From Mycobacterium sp. D16Q13 (lineage in GTDB: Bacteria > Actinomycetota > Actinomycetes > Mycobacteriales > Mycobacteriaceae), in contig NZ_MAEW01000024.1 in assembly GCF_002013375.1 (NCBI RefSeq), positions 1-64,000 on the forward strand: DNA of 64,000 nucleotides. Reading direction: 5' to 3'. Made by a program: the position numbers and the translations under genes. The notes beneath the pieces are model-generated. The model saw only the letters and a program-made list of their open reading frames with translations. It did not search any database and was not told where the DNA came from. How positions within the stretch are numbered: the first letter of the stretch is position 1; each line of letters begins with the position of its first letter. This document shows positions 1-10,023 of the stretch, one piece after another.

Positions 1-272
1 GCATTCCTCCTTGACGGCTCGGAAAGGTGCACGGCCTAAGAGCCGCGGCGAGAAGAATGCGCAGCAGATATGTCAAACACAGCTCCCACATGTTGCGTCT
101 CCGTGAAGTACTCAGCACGAGCCGAAGTCCGCACAGCATGCCCAGGGGAGATCCACAGCTCGGCATTCTGCTGTTGATGTACGGGAAACATGCCGGTTAT
201 CGGTTGTCCCTAACGTAGCCACGTTGGTCGCCCGCGAATCAGATGCGGGCACGTCACAGCGATAGGAAGTCA
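1..272. other. Leader region with no recognised gene
   Basis: No convincing coding sequence, hairpin terminator or known RNA is visible here. A 63-codon open frame (27-218) has a composition unlike a protein and no ribosome-binding site, so I do not call it. The stretch just before 273 holds the Shine-Dalgarno-like AGGAAG (264-269) of the glutamine synthetase gene. Confidence 0.5.
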
Positions 273-2447
<2,175 letters not shown>

Positions 2448-2458
2448 GACACGGCACG

Positions 2459-2506
2459 CACTTCTGCCGTCGCACCCCGTTTGTTCGGGGTGTGACGGCA
2501 GAAGTG
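2459..2506 (+). terminator. Intrinsic-type terminator after GSIII
   Basis: A 21-nt left arm (2459-2479) and right arm (2486-2506) pair with one G-U/A-C-type mismatch around a 6-nt TTTGTT loop. It starts 11 nt after the GSIII stop codon. The tail is only TTGT, as is usual for mycobacterial terminators without a U-tract. Confidence 0.8.
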
Positions 2507-2509
2507 TTG

Positions 2510-2704
2510 TGCGGCATATCAGCCGCTTGCGCGTACGCGGTCGGTGAGGTCGCCGTCCTGCAGATTGAGCGGGAGCAGGTCGAGACACTGGTACACCGCA
2601 ACCCCTTGCTCATGCAGGAGTTTGGCCGCACGATCGAAGAACGAAGGGCCAACGTCCGCCGGGCCATCACCACCGGCGAGCTCGCTCAGAGCCACCGTGA
2701 CTAG
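2510..2704 (+). pseudogene. Possible 3' remnant of a cyclic-nucleotide-binding-domain gene
   Basis: A frame ending at 2704 encodes, in its last 50 or so residues, GEVAVLQIEREQVETL followed by VHRNPLLMQEFGRTIEERRA. This resembles the C-terminal end of CRP/cNMP-type regulatory domains, as found at the tail of some MscS channels and transporters (xxVxxIxRxxLxPLLxxxPxLxxELxxxLxxR). No plausible start exists: the only ATG-like upstream start lies inside the terminator stem of the preceding gene. I read it as a decayed tail of a lost gene. It could also be chance similarity. Confidence 0.3.
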
Positions 2705-2919
2705 GCCCAGTCAGGTCCTGGCCAACAGGGGCGGTGCCTGCGTATGCCGCATGTAGCCGCCTATGTGTTATCTGACCACCTACGTGCAACGTAACATCCA
2801 TCACATGTTTGCTACTGATGCGACGATCGTTTCGATCGTCGGGCATTCGGGGTTTCTGACACACGGACAGCCCGGCAGTTCACACTTCCGGCCCCGTCCA
2901 TGAGACGGTATCTCTCACT
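2705..2919. other. Intergenic, promoter region of the next gene
   Basis: No gene is seen. A short palindrome TACGT-GCA-ACGTA lies at 2781-2793 and may be a repressor site, but it is weak. A -10-like TATCTC at 2909-2914 lies five nt before the ATG at 2920, which suggests a leaderless transcript for the following gene. Confidence 0.4.
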
Positions 2920-3495
2920 ATGGATAGCGAGGCAAGTGTCCACCAGTACCTCTCCTACGAGGAGTTCGGCAGGGCGTTCTTCGAGATAGCCGTCAGCGAA
3001 GCCCGGGTAAAGGCCGCGGTCGCGTCGATCGCCGGCGAGCCGTTCGAGGTCGGCCCGATGGCCCAAGGGCCTGGCAAAATCGCGAAGGTTACCGCGAAGG
3101 TCCAGATCCTGGACCCGATCGTCACCCGGAACGGCGGGGAGATCATCACCTTCGACATCCAGGTGCCGCTGGCCATCGATCTCTTGATCGACCTGAAGCT
3201 CGACAAGAGCCGGTTCAACGTCGCGGGCAACATCAACCTCAAGGCGACCGCCCGCGCCGCCGCGCCGTTGCAGCTGATCATCGATGTCGCGCCGCCCGGC
3301 CCCTCGGACATCACAGTCGACGTGTCCTCGACCACCATCCGTGGGGAGCTGCTACGCATTTTGGCGGGGGTTGACCAGCTCATCAGCCGGTTCATCGCCA
3401 AATACGTCGCCAATGAGGTCGACAACCCCAAGGCCATGGCGGCTCGCACGATCGATGTCGCACACCGACTCGATTCGGCCTGGACGGGCGTTTGA
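2920..3495 (+). CDS. Conserved hypothetical protein, beta-rich, no known domain
   Basis: 191 residues with no signal peptide and no membrane segment. I do not recognise a named family. The middle (about residues 45-145) alternates hydrophobic and polar residues in a way that suggests a beta-sheet lipid- or ligand-binding fold, including the segment PLAIDLLIDLKLDKSRFNV. The C-terminal 45 residues look helical. It overlaps the streptomycin-kinase gene by four nt and is probably co-transcribed with it. Function unknown. Confidence 0.75.
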   Translation: MDSEASVHQYLSYEEFGRAFFEIAVSEARVKAAVASIAGEPFEVGPMAQGPGKIAKVTAKVQILDPIVTRNGGEIITFDIQVPLAIDLLIDLKLDKSRFNVAGNINLKATARAAAPLQLIIDVAPPGPSDITVDVSSTTIRGELLRILAGVDQLISRFIAKYVANEVDNPKAMAARTIDVAHRLDSAWTGV

Positions 3496-4256
3496 TCGAC
3501 CTCTCGGCCTGGATGCCCGTCACGACGGGGGAGTCCGGAGCCTTGGTCTACCGGTCGCCCGAGGGCTCGCGCTACGCGAAAGTGGGCGGCGACAGCCTCG
3601 AGGACGAACGAGATCGCATCGAATGGCTTAGTGCTCAAGATGTCCCGGGCCCGACCGTTCTCGACTGGACCACAGGGGCCGGCGGTCCGGTGCTGGTCAC
3701 CGCGGCGGTCGAGGGCATACCGGCCGATCAGCTCCACGCGGAGGACCTGGACAGGGCATGGCCTGCCATCGCCGATACGGTGCGGCGGCTGCACGCGATA
3801 CCGACAGCCGACTGTCCCTTCACGCGGGATCTCGCCGCCACCATGGCGCTGGCGCGTGACGTGGTGGCCCGCGACGCCGTCAACCCGGACTTCCTGCCCG
3901 ACCGGGATCGTGCGGTTCCTGCGGCCGAGCTCCTGGCCCGCGTCACCGGCCAGCTTCCTGAACGCTTTGCCCAGGAACCCGGTGACCTGGTGGTGTGCCA
4001 CGGTGACCTGTGCCTGCCGAACATCCTCATCGTTCCGGCAGATTTCTCGGTGGCCGGACTCATCGACCTCGGCAGACTTGGGCTGGCCGACCGACATGCG
4101 GATCTCGCGCTGCTCTTCGCCACTTCCCGCGAGACCTGGCCCGAAGACACCCGCGCCGGCACGGCGCGCGCACGGTTCCTGAACAGCTACGGAACACCTG
4201 CGGACCCTGATCGATTGGAGTTCTACCTGCAGCTCGATCCGCTCACCTGGGGTTAG
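3492..4256 (+). CDS. aph(3''): Aminoglycoside 3''-O-phosphotransferase, APH(3'')-I type
   Basis: Predicted to inactivate streptomycin by phosphorylating the 3''-hydroxyl, using ATP. The sequence follows APH(3'')-Ib (StrA) along its full length: GESG near the start, AVNPDFLPD (129-137), the catalytic loop HGDLCLPN (170-177, D172 as base), the metal-binding IDLGRLGLADR from about 191, and the end FYLQLDPLTWG. K30 is the likely ATP-contacting lysine. The start is a TTG overlapping the upstream stop; the next in-frame ATG (3513) would still keep all motifs. M. abscessus carries a chromosomal homologue, reported as APH(3'')-Ic, that gives intrinsic streptomycin resistance; this gene is probably the orthologue. 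Base composition matches the neighbours, so there is no sign of recent transfer. Confidence 0.88.
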   Translation: MIDLSAWMPVTTGESGALVYRSPEGSRYAKVGGDSLEDERDRIEWLSAQDVPGPTVLDWTTGAGGPVLVTAAVEGIPADQLHAEDLDRAWPAIADTVRRLHAIPTADCPFTRDLAATMALARDVVARDAVNPDFLPDRDRAVPAAELLARVTGQLPERFAQEPGDLVVCHGDLCLPNILIVPADFSVAGLIDLGRLGLADRHADLALLFATSRETWPEDTRAGTARARFLNSYGTPADPDRLEFYLQLDPLTWG

Positions 4257-4280
4257 TATTTCATGCTTGACTTATATAAG

Positions 4281-4292
4281 TAGAACCTTCTA
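4281..4292 (+). promoter_or_regulatory. ArsR operator candidate within the arsR-like promoter
   Basis: TAGAA-CC-TTCTA is an inverted repeat lying directly before and into the -10-like TAATAT (4291-4296). The start codon GTG at 4303 follows the -10 by six nt, so the transcript is probably leaderless and the repressor would block the polymerase. A TTGACT at 4266-4271 may be the -35 (spacing 19). Confidence 0.55.
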
Positions 4293-4302
4293 ATATCGCG
4301 GT

Positions 4303-4659
4303 GTGCACGCCTTCGACATCCTCGGGGACCCGGTGCGCCGCCGCATTCTGGAGCTGATTCACGCGGGGGAGATGACCTCCGGTGCTGTCGCCGAGGTAAT
4401 CCGCTCGGAATTCGCGATTAGTCAGCCCGCCGTATCGCAACACCTGAAGGTATTGCGCGACAACGGATTCGCGACAGTTCGCACCGAGGGAACCCGCCGT
4501 CTCTACAGCGTGGACACCGCGCCGCTGCGCGAGGTGGATCGCTGGCTGGATACCTTTCGCCGCAACTGGACTCCACATCTGGACGCACTCGGCACCGAAA
4601 TCGCTCGCGGCAGGCGTCAACGCCGCACAACCACCACGCCCAAGGAGAGTGCCTCGTGA
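4303..4659 (+). CDS. ArsR-family winged-helix repressor
   Basis: 118 residues. The N-terminal 90 residues form an ArsR winged helix: LGDPVRRRILELI then the recognition segment SQPAVSQHLKVLRDNGF and the wing RTEGTRRLYSVD. No metal-binding CxC pair is visible, so it is unlikely to be an arsenite or metal sensor. It overlaps the following SRPBCC gene by four nt; ArsR plus SRPBCC/AHSA1 is a widespread two-gene unit, with the repressor usually controlling its own operon. The GTG at 4303 is supported by the leaderless promoter spacing. Confidence 0.88.
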   Translation: MHAFDILGDPVRRRILELIHAGEMTSGAVAEVIRSEFAISQPAVSQHLKVLRDNGFATVRTEGTRRLYSVDTAPLREVDRWLDTFRRNWTPHLDALGTEIARGRRQRRTTTTPKESAS

Positions 4660-5294
4660 TAGACGTCGAACACCAGCTCAACGCCGTCCGCCGCACCGTC
4701 GGCACCACGACATTCGAGGCGCGTGCGGCGCGCGTCGTGACCGTCAGCCAGACCTACGACACCGATGCCGAGAACCTATGGGATGCCTGTACCAATGTCG
4801 AACGCATCCCGCGCTGGTTCCTGCCGATCACCGGGGACCTATGTCTGGGGGGTCATTACTCCTTGGAGGGCAACGCATCTGGAACAGTGCTAGCGTGCGA
4901 TGCACCTCATTCGTTCAGTGCGTCCTGGGAAGCCATGGGAGTCACCAGCTGGATCGAGGTGACAATCACGCCCGAGTCCGGCGACCGGGCCACCTTCACT
5001 CTCGAACACATCTCCGATATCAACGACGATGATGAGCACTGGTTGCAGTTCGGTCCCGGAGCTGTCGGAGTCGGTTGGGATTCCGGGCTTCTCGGCCTGG
5101 CCGGATACATCGCGTCGCCCGATGATCGGATAACTCCCGAGGAGGGAGCGGCGTGGGCGGCGGGCGATGAGGGGCGTGCGTTCATGGCCGGATCCAGCGA
5201 ACGGTGGTACGAGGCGGCCGTCGCCTCCGGCATGGACCCGGCGCAGGCCCGGGGCATGGCTGATCGCACCACGCAGGCCTATACCGCGGGCTGA
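4656..5294 (+). CDS. SRPBCC (AHSA1-like) domain protein
   Basis: 212 residues with a START/Bet v1-like hydrophobic-pocket fold: VSQTYDTDAENLWDACTN near residue 30, RIPRWFLPITGDL, then GDRATFTLEHIS. The family binds small hydrophobic ligands; the ligand here is unknown. The C-terminal third (WAAGDEGRAFM, RWYEAAVASGMDPAQA) is a helical addition common in actinobacterial members. It is translationally coupled to the ArsR gene (GTGA overlap at 4656) and is probably its regulatory partner or target. Confidence 0.85.
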   Translation: MIDVEHQLNAVRRTVGTTTFEARAARVVTVSQTYDTDAENLWDACTNVERIPRWFLPITGDLCLGGHYSLEGNASGTVLACDAPHSFSASWEAMGVTSWIEVTITPESGDRATFTLEHISDINDDDEHWLQFGPGAVGVGWDSGLLGLAGYIASPDDRITPEEGAAWAAGDEGRAFMAGSSERWYEAAVASGMDPAQARGMADRTTQAYTAG

Positions 5295-5330
5295 AGTGGT
5301 CGGCGCCACAGCGGACGCTACTATCGGCCC

Positions 5331-5846
5331 ATGACCACATCGGCAATGCCGCCGGATGTTTCTGGATTTGGACGCGTCACCCAAATTGCTTGGGTTACTG
5401 ATGATCTCGACGCCACGGAAGGCATGCTCAGTGCCGTATTCGGGGTCAAGAAATGGACACGAATTCCAGATGTGCACTTCGGCCCCGACTCGTGCACCTA
5501 TCGCGGTGCGCCGGCCGACTTCACCGCGACCATCGCGCTGAGCTACCTCGACGACATGCAACTCGAACTGATCCGGCCGGTCAGCGGGACGAGTATCTAT
5601 ACCGAGTTTCTGGAACGGCATCCCGCGGGACTGCACCACGTATGCATGGAGCCAGCCGACCTGGACGCGGCACTCGCTCACGCGACGGCACGCGGCATGG
5701 AAGTGGTACAGGACGGCGTGATGCCCGGCGGTATGCGCTTTGCCTACCTCTCGGCACCCGCGGCCGCCTTGCCGTACATGGAACTGGCCTTCGTCCCGCC
5801 CGAGATCCGGGCGTTCTACGACTACATCAAGAGTGAGCAGGCATGA
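5331..5846 (+). CDS. VOC-superfamily (glyoxalase/epimerase-like) protein
   Basis: 171 residues with two beta-alpha-beta-beta-beta units of the vicinal oxygen chelate fold: GRVTQIAWVTDDLDAT at the start, ERHPAGLHHVCMEPADLDAA in the middle, and YMELAFVPPEIRAFYDYIK at the end. Candidate metal ligands are the histidine pair in LHHVC and the glutamate in YMELA. A -10-like TACTAT (5319-5324) lies six nt before the ATG, so the transcript is probably leaderless. It overlaps the flavoprotein gene by four nt, which suggests a joint catabolic role, perhaps in steroid or aromatic breakdown. Substrate unknown. Confidence 0.82.
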   Translation: MTTSAMPPDVSGFGRVTQIAWVTDDLDATEGMLSAVFGVKKWTRIPDVHFGPDSCTYRGAPADFTATIALSYLDDMQLELIRPVSGTSIYTEFLERHPAGLHHVCMEPADLDAALAHATARGMEVVQDGVMPGGMRFAYLSAPAAALPYMELAFVPPEIRAFYDYIKSEQA

Positions 5847-7306
5847 GCGCAGCGATACCGGAAACCGTAGCGGTCCAGGACATCACCGAGTGGTCTGACG
5901 AGGTAGAAGTGCTCGTCATTGGCTTTGGCATGGGCGGTGGATGTGCCGCCGTCTCGGCCGCCGAGGCCGGTGCGCAGGTGCTTGCACTCGAACGTGCCGC
6001 CTCCGCGGGCGGAACCACCGCGATGGCCGGCGGGCACTTCTACCTGGGCGGCGGCACGGCCGTTCAAGAGGCCACCGGACACGCCGATAGCGCCGACGAG
6101 ATGTACAAGTACCTCATGGCGGTATCGCCGGATCCTGATCCGGACAAGATCCGGTTGTACTGTGACGGGAGCGTCGAGCATTTCAATTGGCTTGAGGCAC
6201 TGGGTTTTCAGTTCGAACGCAGCTTCTACCCGGAGAAGGCTGTCATCCAGCCCAACACCGAGGGGCTGATGTTCACGGGGAACGAGCTGGTGTGGCCCTA
6301 CCGAGACCAAGCGGTCCCCGCGCCGCGCGGGCACAAGGTCCCCAAACCCGGCGACACCGGTGGTGCGGGCATGGTCGTGGACCTTCTTGCCCAGCGTGCC
6401 GGCGAACTCGGTGTGCCCATTCGCTACGAGACCGGGGCCACGGCGCTCATCCTCGATGATGCGGGCGCGGTGGTCGGCGCGACCTGGAAGCATTTCGCCG
6501 AAACCGGTGCGATACGGGCCAAGTCGGCGATCATCGCGGCGGGAGGATTCGTGATGAACCCCGCCATGGTGGCCGAATACACCCCCAAGCTCGCCGAGAA
6601 ACCGTTCGTACTCGGCAGCACCTACGACGACGGGCTGGGCATCAGGCTCGGGGTCTCCGCGGGCGCCGATACCCGCAACATGAACCAGATCTTCGTGACT
6701 GCGCCGGTCTACCCGCCATCGGGTCTACTCACCGGAATCATCGTCAACAAGAACGGTGAACGGTTCGTCGCCGAGGATTCCTACCACTCCCGGACCTCTG
6801 GATTCGTGATGGACCAGCCCGACAGTGCGGCATACCTGATCATCGATTCCGAACACATGGACCGACCGACGCTGCCGTTGACGCCATTCATCGACGGATG
6901 GGAGACCATCGCGGAAATGGAAGAGGCGCTGGGCATCCCGGCGGGAAACCTGGAGAAGACGTTGCAGCGGTACAACGAGCATGCTGACAGGGGAGAGGAC
7001 CCGGACTTCCATAAACACCCGAAATACCTTGCCGCGCAGGGAACTGGCCCCTGGGGTGCGTTCGACCTGACCCTCGGCAAGGCGATTTATGCGGGGTTCA
7101 CGCTCGGCGGTCTTCGCACGGACGCGGATGGCCGTGTGCTCACCGCGGCCGGTGAGGCGATATCGGGTCTCTACGCGGCGGGCGCCAGCGCGTCGAACAT
7201 TGCTCAGGACGGCAAGGGTTACAGCAGCGGAACGAGGCTCGGCGAAGCTTCATTCTTCGGACGGCGAGCGGGTTCGCACGCGTCAGCACGGGTATCTGCC
7301 CGTTGA
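5843..7306 (+). CDS. FAD-dependent oxidoreductase of the fumarate reductase/3-ketosteroid dehydrogenase family
   Basis: 487 residues. The N-terminal FAD-binding motif is VLVIGFGMGGGCAA (about residues 22-35), followed by GGTTAMAGGHFYLGGGT as in 3-ketosteroid dehydrogenases and related flavoproteins. The C-terminal FAD segment is ISGLYAAGASASNIAQDGKG then SGTRLGEASFFGR. The enzyme should reduce or desaturate an organic substrate through FAD. No N-terminal Tat signal or membrane anchor is present, so it is cytosolic. It forms an operon with the VOC gene. The substrate cannot be fixed from sequence; a steroid-like or fatty compound is only a guess. Confidence 0.85.
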   Translation: MSAAIPETVAVQDITEWSDEVEVLVIGFGMGGGCAAVSAAEAGAQVLALERAASAGGTTAMAGGHFYLGGGTAVQEATGHADSADEMYKYLMAVSPDPDPDKIRLYCDGSVEHFNWLEALGFQFERSFYPEKAVIQPNTEGLMFTGNELVWPYRDQAVPAPRGHKVPKPGDTGGAGMVVDLLAQRAGELGVPIRYETGATALILDDAGAVVGATWKHFAETGAIRAKSAIIAAGGFVMNPAMVAEYTPKLAEKPFVLGSTYDDGLGIRLGVSAGADTRNMNQIFVTAPVYPPSGLLTGIIVNKNGERFVAEDSYHSRTSGFVMDQPDSAAYLIIDSEHMDRPTLPLTPFIDGWETIAEMEEALGIPAGNLEKTLQRYNEHADRGEDPDFHKHPKYLAAQGTGPWGAFDLTLGKAIYAGFTLGGLRTDADGRVLTAAGEAISGLYAAGASASNIAQDGKGYSSGTRLGEASFFGRRAGSHASARVSAR

Positions 7307-7428
7307 GTAGACGTGGCGTGCTATGTGAGCCCGGTCACAAAAGTGCATCAAATGCTCGCTCGACGGGGTAGCCGGTGGGCGACCGTGGAACCGTCACTTA
7401 GGCTGGGCGCAACGGAAAGGTGACTCCA

Positions 7429-7827
7429 ATGGCGGAGGTCTATACCAGTAACGGGAATCGGCCCGCACCGGCCCGCAAGATCCGCAAGCTGGCCAACGTC
7501 GCGCTCAACATCGACGGCACCGTCGGCCACATCGAATCGATGGCCGTCGAGGTGCACGACCTCACCGACCGAGTGGGTTCAATGCTCGACCACCTGGACT
7601 CCAGTCTGGAGCGACTGGACGACTCCCTGGACTCGCTTAACCTCACCTTGAACGATCTCGCCAAGACCACCTCAACCCTGGCTAACACGATGACGAGTCT
7701 TGAGACCCTCATCGACGTCGTCAACCCGCTCATTCGCGTACTCAAGGTTGCGCTCTACCCCACGAAGATCGTGCTGGACTTCGCCGACGACCGGATCGCC
7801 CAGGTCGAACGCGCCCTGAACCGCTAG
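7429..7827 (+). CDS. Small coiled-coil protein of unknown function
   Basis: 132 residues. Residues about 25-95 carry heptad-like hydrophobic spacing (VEVHDLTDRVGSMLDHLDSS then ERLDDSLDSLNLTLNDL), typical of a long coiled coil as in DUF948-type proteins. A moderately hydrophobic C-terminal stretch (VVNPLIRVLKVALYPTKIVL) could associate with the membrane. The GGAAAGG at 7414-7420 fits the ATG at 7429 better than the GTG at 7420. It is transcribed alone, just before the ABC1 kinase unit. Function unknown. Confidence 0.75.
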   Translation: MAEVYTSNGNRPAPARKIRKLANVALNIDGTVGHIESMAVEVHDLTDRVGSMLDHLDSSLERLDDSLDSLNLTLNDLAKTTSTLANTMTSLETLIDVVNPLIRVLKVALYPTKIVLDFADDRIAQVERALNR

Positions 7828-7872
7828 GCCCTTCCTCATTCGTCCGCACTCGACACTCACCGCATTTGATTA

Positions 7873-7899
7873 ACATACATACCGGATTGTCGGTAATGT
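7873..7899 (+). promoter_or_regulatory. Candidate TetR operator before the first ABC1 kinase gene
   Basis: TACCG (7880-7884) and CGGTA (7891-7895) form an inverted repeat with a 6-nt spacer. Outside it, ACATAC (7873-7878) and AATGT (7895-7899) echo the ACATAC/GTATGT arms of two palindromes at 11550-11573 and 11701-11720. It lies 43 nt before the probable start codon. Confidence 0.45.
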
Positions 7900-7941
7900 C
7901 TCACCGATAGCGACGATGAGGTGAGGACGAAGGGAGTCGCG

Positions 7942-9309
7942 GTGAGCGATACATCCGATCAGCCGCGGCGGCCCCGGAAGCTCGACCCGGTTTCCGCTGA
8001 GATTCAGTTCGATCGGCTGGCCGCGACGGCAGGACAGCTCCTCAAGGCGGGATCACGAATCCTGAGCCAACGCCCCACGGAGCGCGACCTGCGTCAAGTC
8101 GTCGCCAAGGAAATGCGCCGGTCTTTTGCCGAACTAGGCCCCGCCTACGTCAAGTTCGGACAGCTCATCGCGTCATCTCCGGGGATGTTTCCCGAAGACC
8201 TCTCCGCGGAGTTTCGGTCGCTGCTCGATCAGGTGCCGCCGGCGAATCCACAGACCATCCGTTCCATGCTTACCGCCGAGCTCGGCGCACCACCCGAGAA
8301 TGTATTCGCCTCATTCGATGAGGTTCCTTTCGCTTCAGCCTCGATCGCTCAGGTGCACAAGGCGACGCTCAAGGACGGCACCGCGGTCGTCGTCAAGATC
8401 CAGCGCCCCGCGATCCGTACCCGACTCGCCGCCGATCTGCAGATCCTCAAGCAAATCGCCCGGGGCCTGGAACTCACCGAGATGGGCCGGATGTCGAACA
8501 TCTACGAGGTGATGCAAGATTTCGAGGCCAACCTCGCCGAGGAACTCGATTTCACCCTGGAAGCACGGGCCATGCGTGACTGGACCGCTGGCCTTGCCGG
8601 CTCCAAGTACGCACCGAAGGTGCGAGTGCCCCAACTCTATTCGGAGCTGTGTACCGACAAGGTGCTCACCATGGAGTATGTCGAGGGCATCCGGATCGAC
8701 AACGCAGATGAGATTCGCGCGGCCGGATTCGACGGCCCCGAAGTGGTCAAGACCCTCATGCTCACCCTTTTCGACTCGGCGTTCGCCGCGGGCACCTTCC
8801 ATGGCGATCTGCACGCCGGAAACCTGATGGTGGACCCGCAAGGGCGAATCGTATTCCTGGACTTTGGAATTGTCGGCCGTCTCGATCAGCGGACCCGCAA
8901 GACGTTGCGTGAGCTGATCGGCGCCCTCATCATCGAGCCCGATGACGAGGCGGCCGCGCGAACACTGATCAAACTGGGCGCCATCGACCCCGGCGCCGAT
9001 CCCGCCAAGGTCGCCGCATCGCTACGAAAAGTCACCCGCCCCATGGGCACCTCATTGGGGAAGATTTCCTACGGCACGATCGGACGACAGCTCACCGCAC
9101 TGGGTCGCGAGCATGACGCCATCCTTCCCAAGGAATTCATCCTGGTGGGCAAGCAACTACTCTACGTCGAGCGATACACCAAACTGCTTGCGCCCGAATG
9201 GCAGCCGGTGGGTGACCCGGAAATCCTCACTTACTTCGGCGCCTTAATATCGGAGTACCAGCAGGCCCGGGAAGAAATCGAGGACAGCAAGGGCGGGGCC
9301 GAAGAATGA
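7942..9309 (+). CDS. ABC1/UbiB-family atypical kinase (AarF-like), copy 1
   Basis: 455 residues. ABC1-kinase hallmarks are visible: the KxGQ motif in AYVKFGQLIASSPGMFPEDL, the alanine-rich nucleotide loop ASASIAQVHKATL, the VVVKIQRP lysine, EELDFTLEA, the catalytic FHGDLHAGNL and the LDFGIVGRL (DFG) motif. Unlike many UbiB proteins, no clear C-terminal membrane pair is seen. The family supports ubiquinone/menaquinone or lipid metabolism in other organisms; a lipid-related role is inference. I chose the GTG at 7942 because of the GAAGGGA at 7929-7935; an upstream GTG at 7921 would add seven residues. The gene overlaps the TetR gene by four nt. Confidence 0.87.
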   Translation: MSDTSDQPRRPRKLDPVSAEIQFDRLAATAGQLLKAGSRILSQRPTERDLRQVVAKEMRRSFAELGPAYVKFGQLIASSPGMFPEDLSAEFRSLLDQVPPANPQTIRSMLTAELGAPPENVFASFDEVPFASASIAQVHKATLKDGTAVVVKIQRPAIRTRLAADLQILKQIARGLELTEMGRMSNIYEVMQDFEANLAEELDFTLEARAMRDWTAGLAGSKYAPKVRVPQLYSELCTDKVLTMEYVEGIRIDNADEIRAAGFDGPEVVKTLMLTLFDSAFAAGTFHGDLHAGNLMVDPQGRIVFLDFGIVGRLDQRTRKTLRELIGALIIEPDDEAAARTLIKLGAIDPGADPAKVAASLRKVTRPMGTSLGKISYGTIGRQLTALGREHDAILPKEFILVGKQLLYVERYTKLLAPEWQPVGDPEILTYFGALISEYQQAREEIEDSKGGAEE

Positions 9310-10022
9310 CACGCACCGCTGGAAGTCCCGCTCGGTCTGCCGCCCGCAATCATCGCTCCGGGCGAAGGACCCAGGAGGAACGCAGCGCCGCCATGCGGAG
9401 CAGGCTCCTTGACGCCACCGTGGACTGCCTCGTCAATTACGGATACGCGGGCACGACGACCACCCGTGTGGCACAGCGCGCCGGCGTCACCCGCGGCGCA
9501 CTGGTGCACCATTTCCAGTCGAAATCCGAGCTTCTCGGAGAATCGGTGCGGCACCTGGCGTTCAAACAGGGCCAGGAAATCCTCTCCGAGCTCATAGCGC
9601 TGGACCGCGAGAGCGACACCGATTTCATCAGCCGCTGTCTGGATGCGCTCTGGAGGATGCATCAGGGGTCGATGTTCGTCGCCACCATGGAACTGTGGAT
9701 CGCCGCACGCACCGATCCCGAATTGTCCGCGCAGATGGACCAGTTTGAATTCATTGTCATGCAACAATTCTCAACGCTGGGCCAGTCAGTAAGCCAGACC
9801 GCCGAGGAGTTGCGTGTCATTCGCAACATCACGCTCACCGCGATGGACGCTGTTCGCGGAATCTTGGTCAACAGCATGACGGCACCGCAAGAAGTTCGCG
9901 ATCAACGTTGGGGACGCGCCAAGGCGATGCTGCTGAACATCGTCGAGTCACCGACAGTCGGTGCGCCGCTCGACTCCGCGTTGCGCACAATAGACCCCGG
10001 AAAGCTCAGTCTTTCCGACTGA
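9306..10022 (+). CDS. TetR/AcrR-family transcriptional regulator
   Basis: 238 residues. The N-terminal HTH is clear: ATVDCLVNYGYAGTTTTRVA then QRAGVTRGALVHHFQSKSEL (about residues 34-76). The C-terminal ligand domain is unremarkable. It is coupled to the upstream ABC1 kinase by an ATGA overlap and converges on the second ABC1 kinase with one nt between stop codons. Similar palindromes occur before both kinase genes and before the SRPBCC gene at 11783, so it may control all three units. That regulon is inference. Confidence 0.9.
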   Translation: MTRTAGSPARSAARNHRSGRRTQEERSAAMRSRLLDATVDCLVNYGYAGTTTTRVAQRAGVTRGALVHHFQSKSELLGESVRHLAFKQGQEILSELIALDRESDTDFISRCLDALWRMHQGSMFVATMELWIAARTDPELSAQMDQFEFIVMQQFSTLGQSVSQTAEELRVIRNITLTAMDAVRGILVNSMTAPQEVRDQRWGRAKAMLLNIVESPTVGAPLDSALRTIDPGKLSLSD

Positions 10023-10023
10023 T

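Noticed and set aside
27..218. 63-codon open frame at the window start
   Set aside because: No ribosome-binding site, no family, Arg-rich chance frame.
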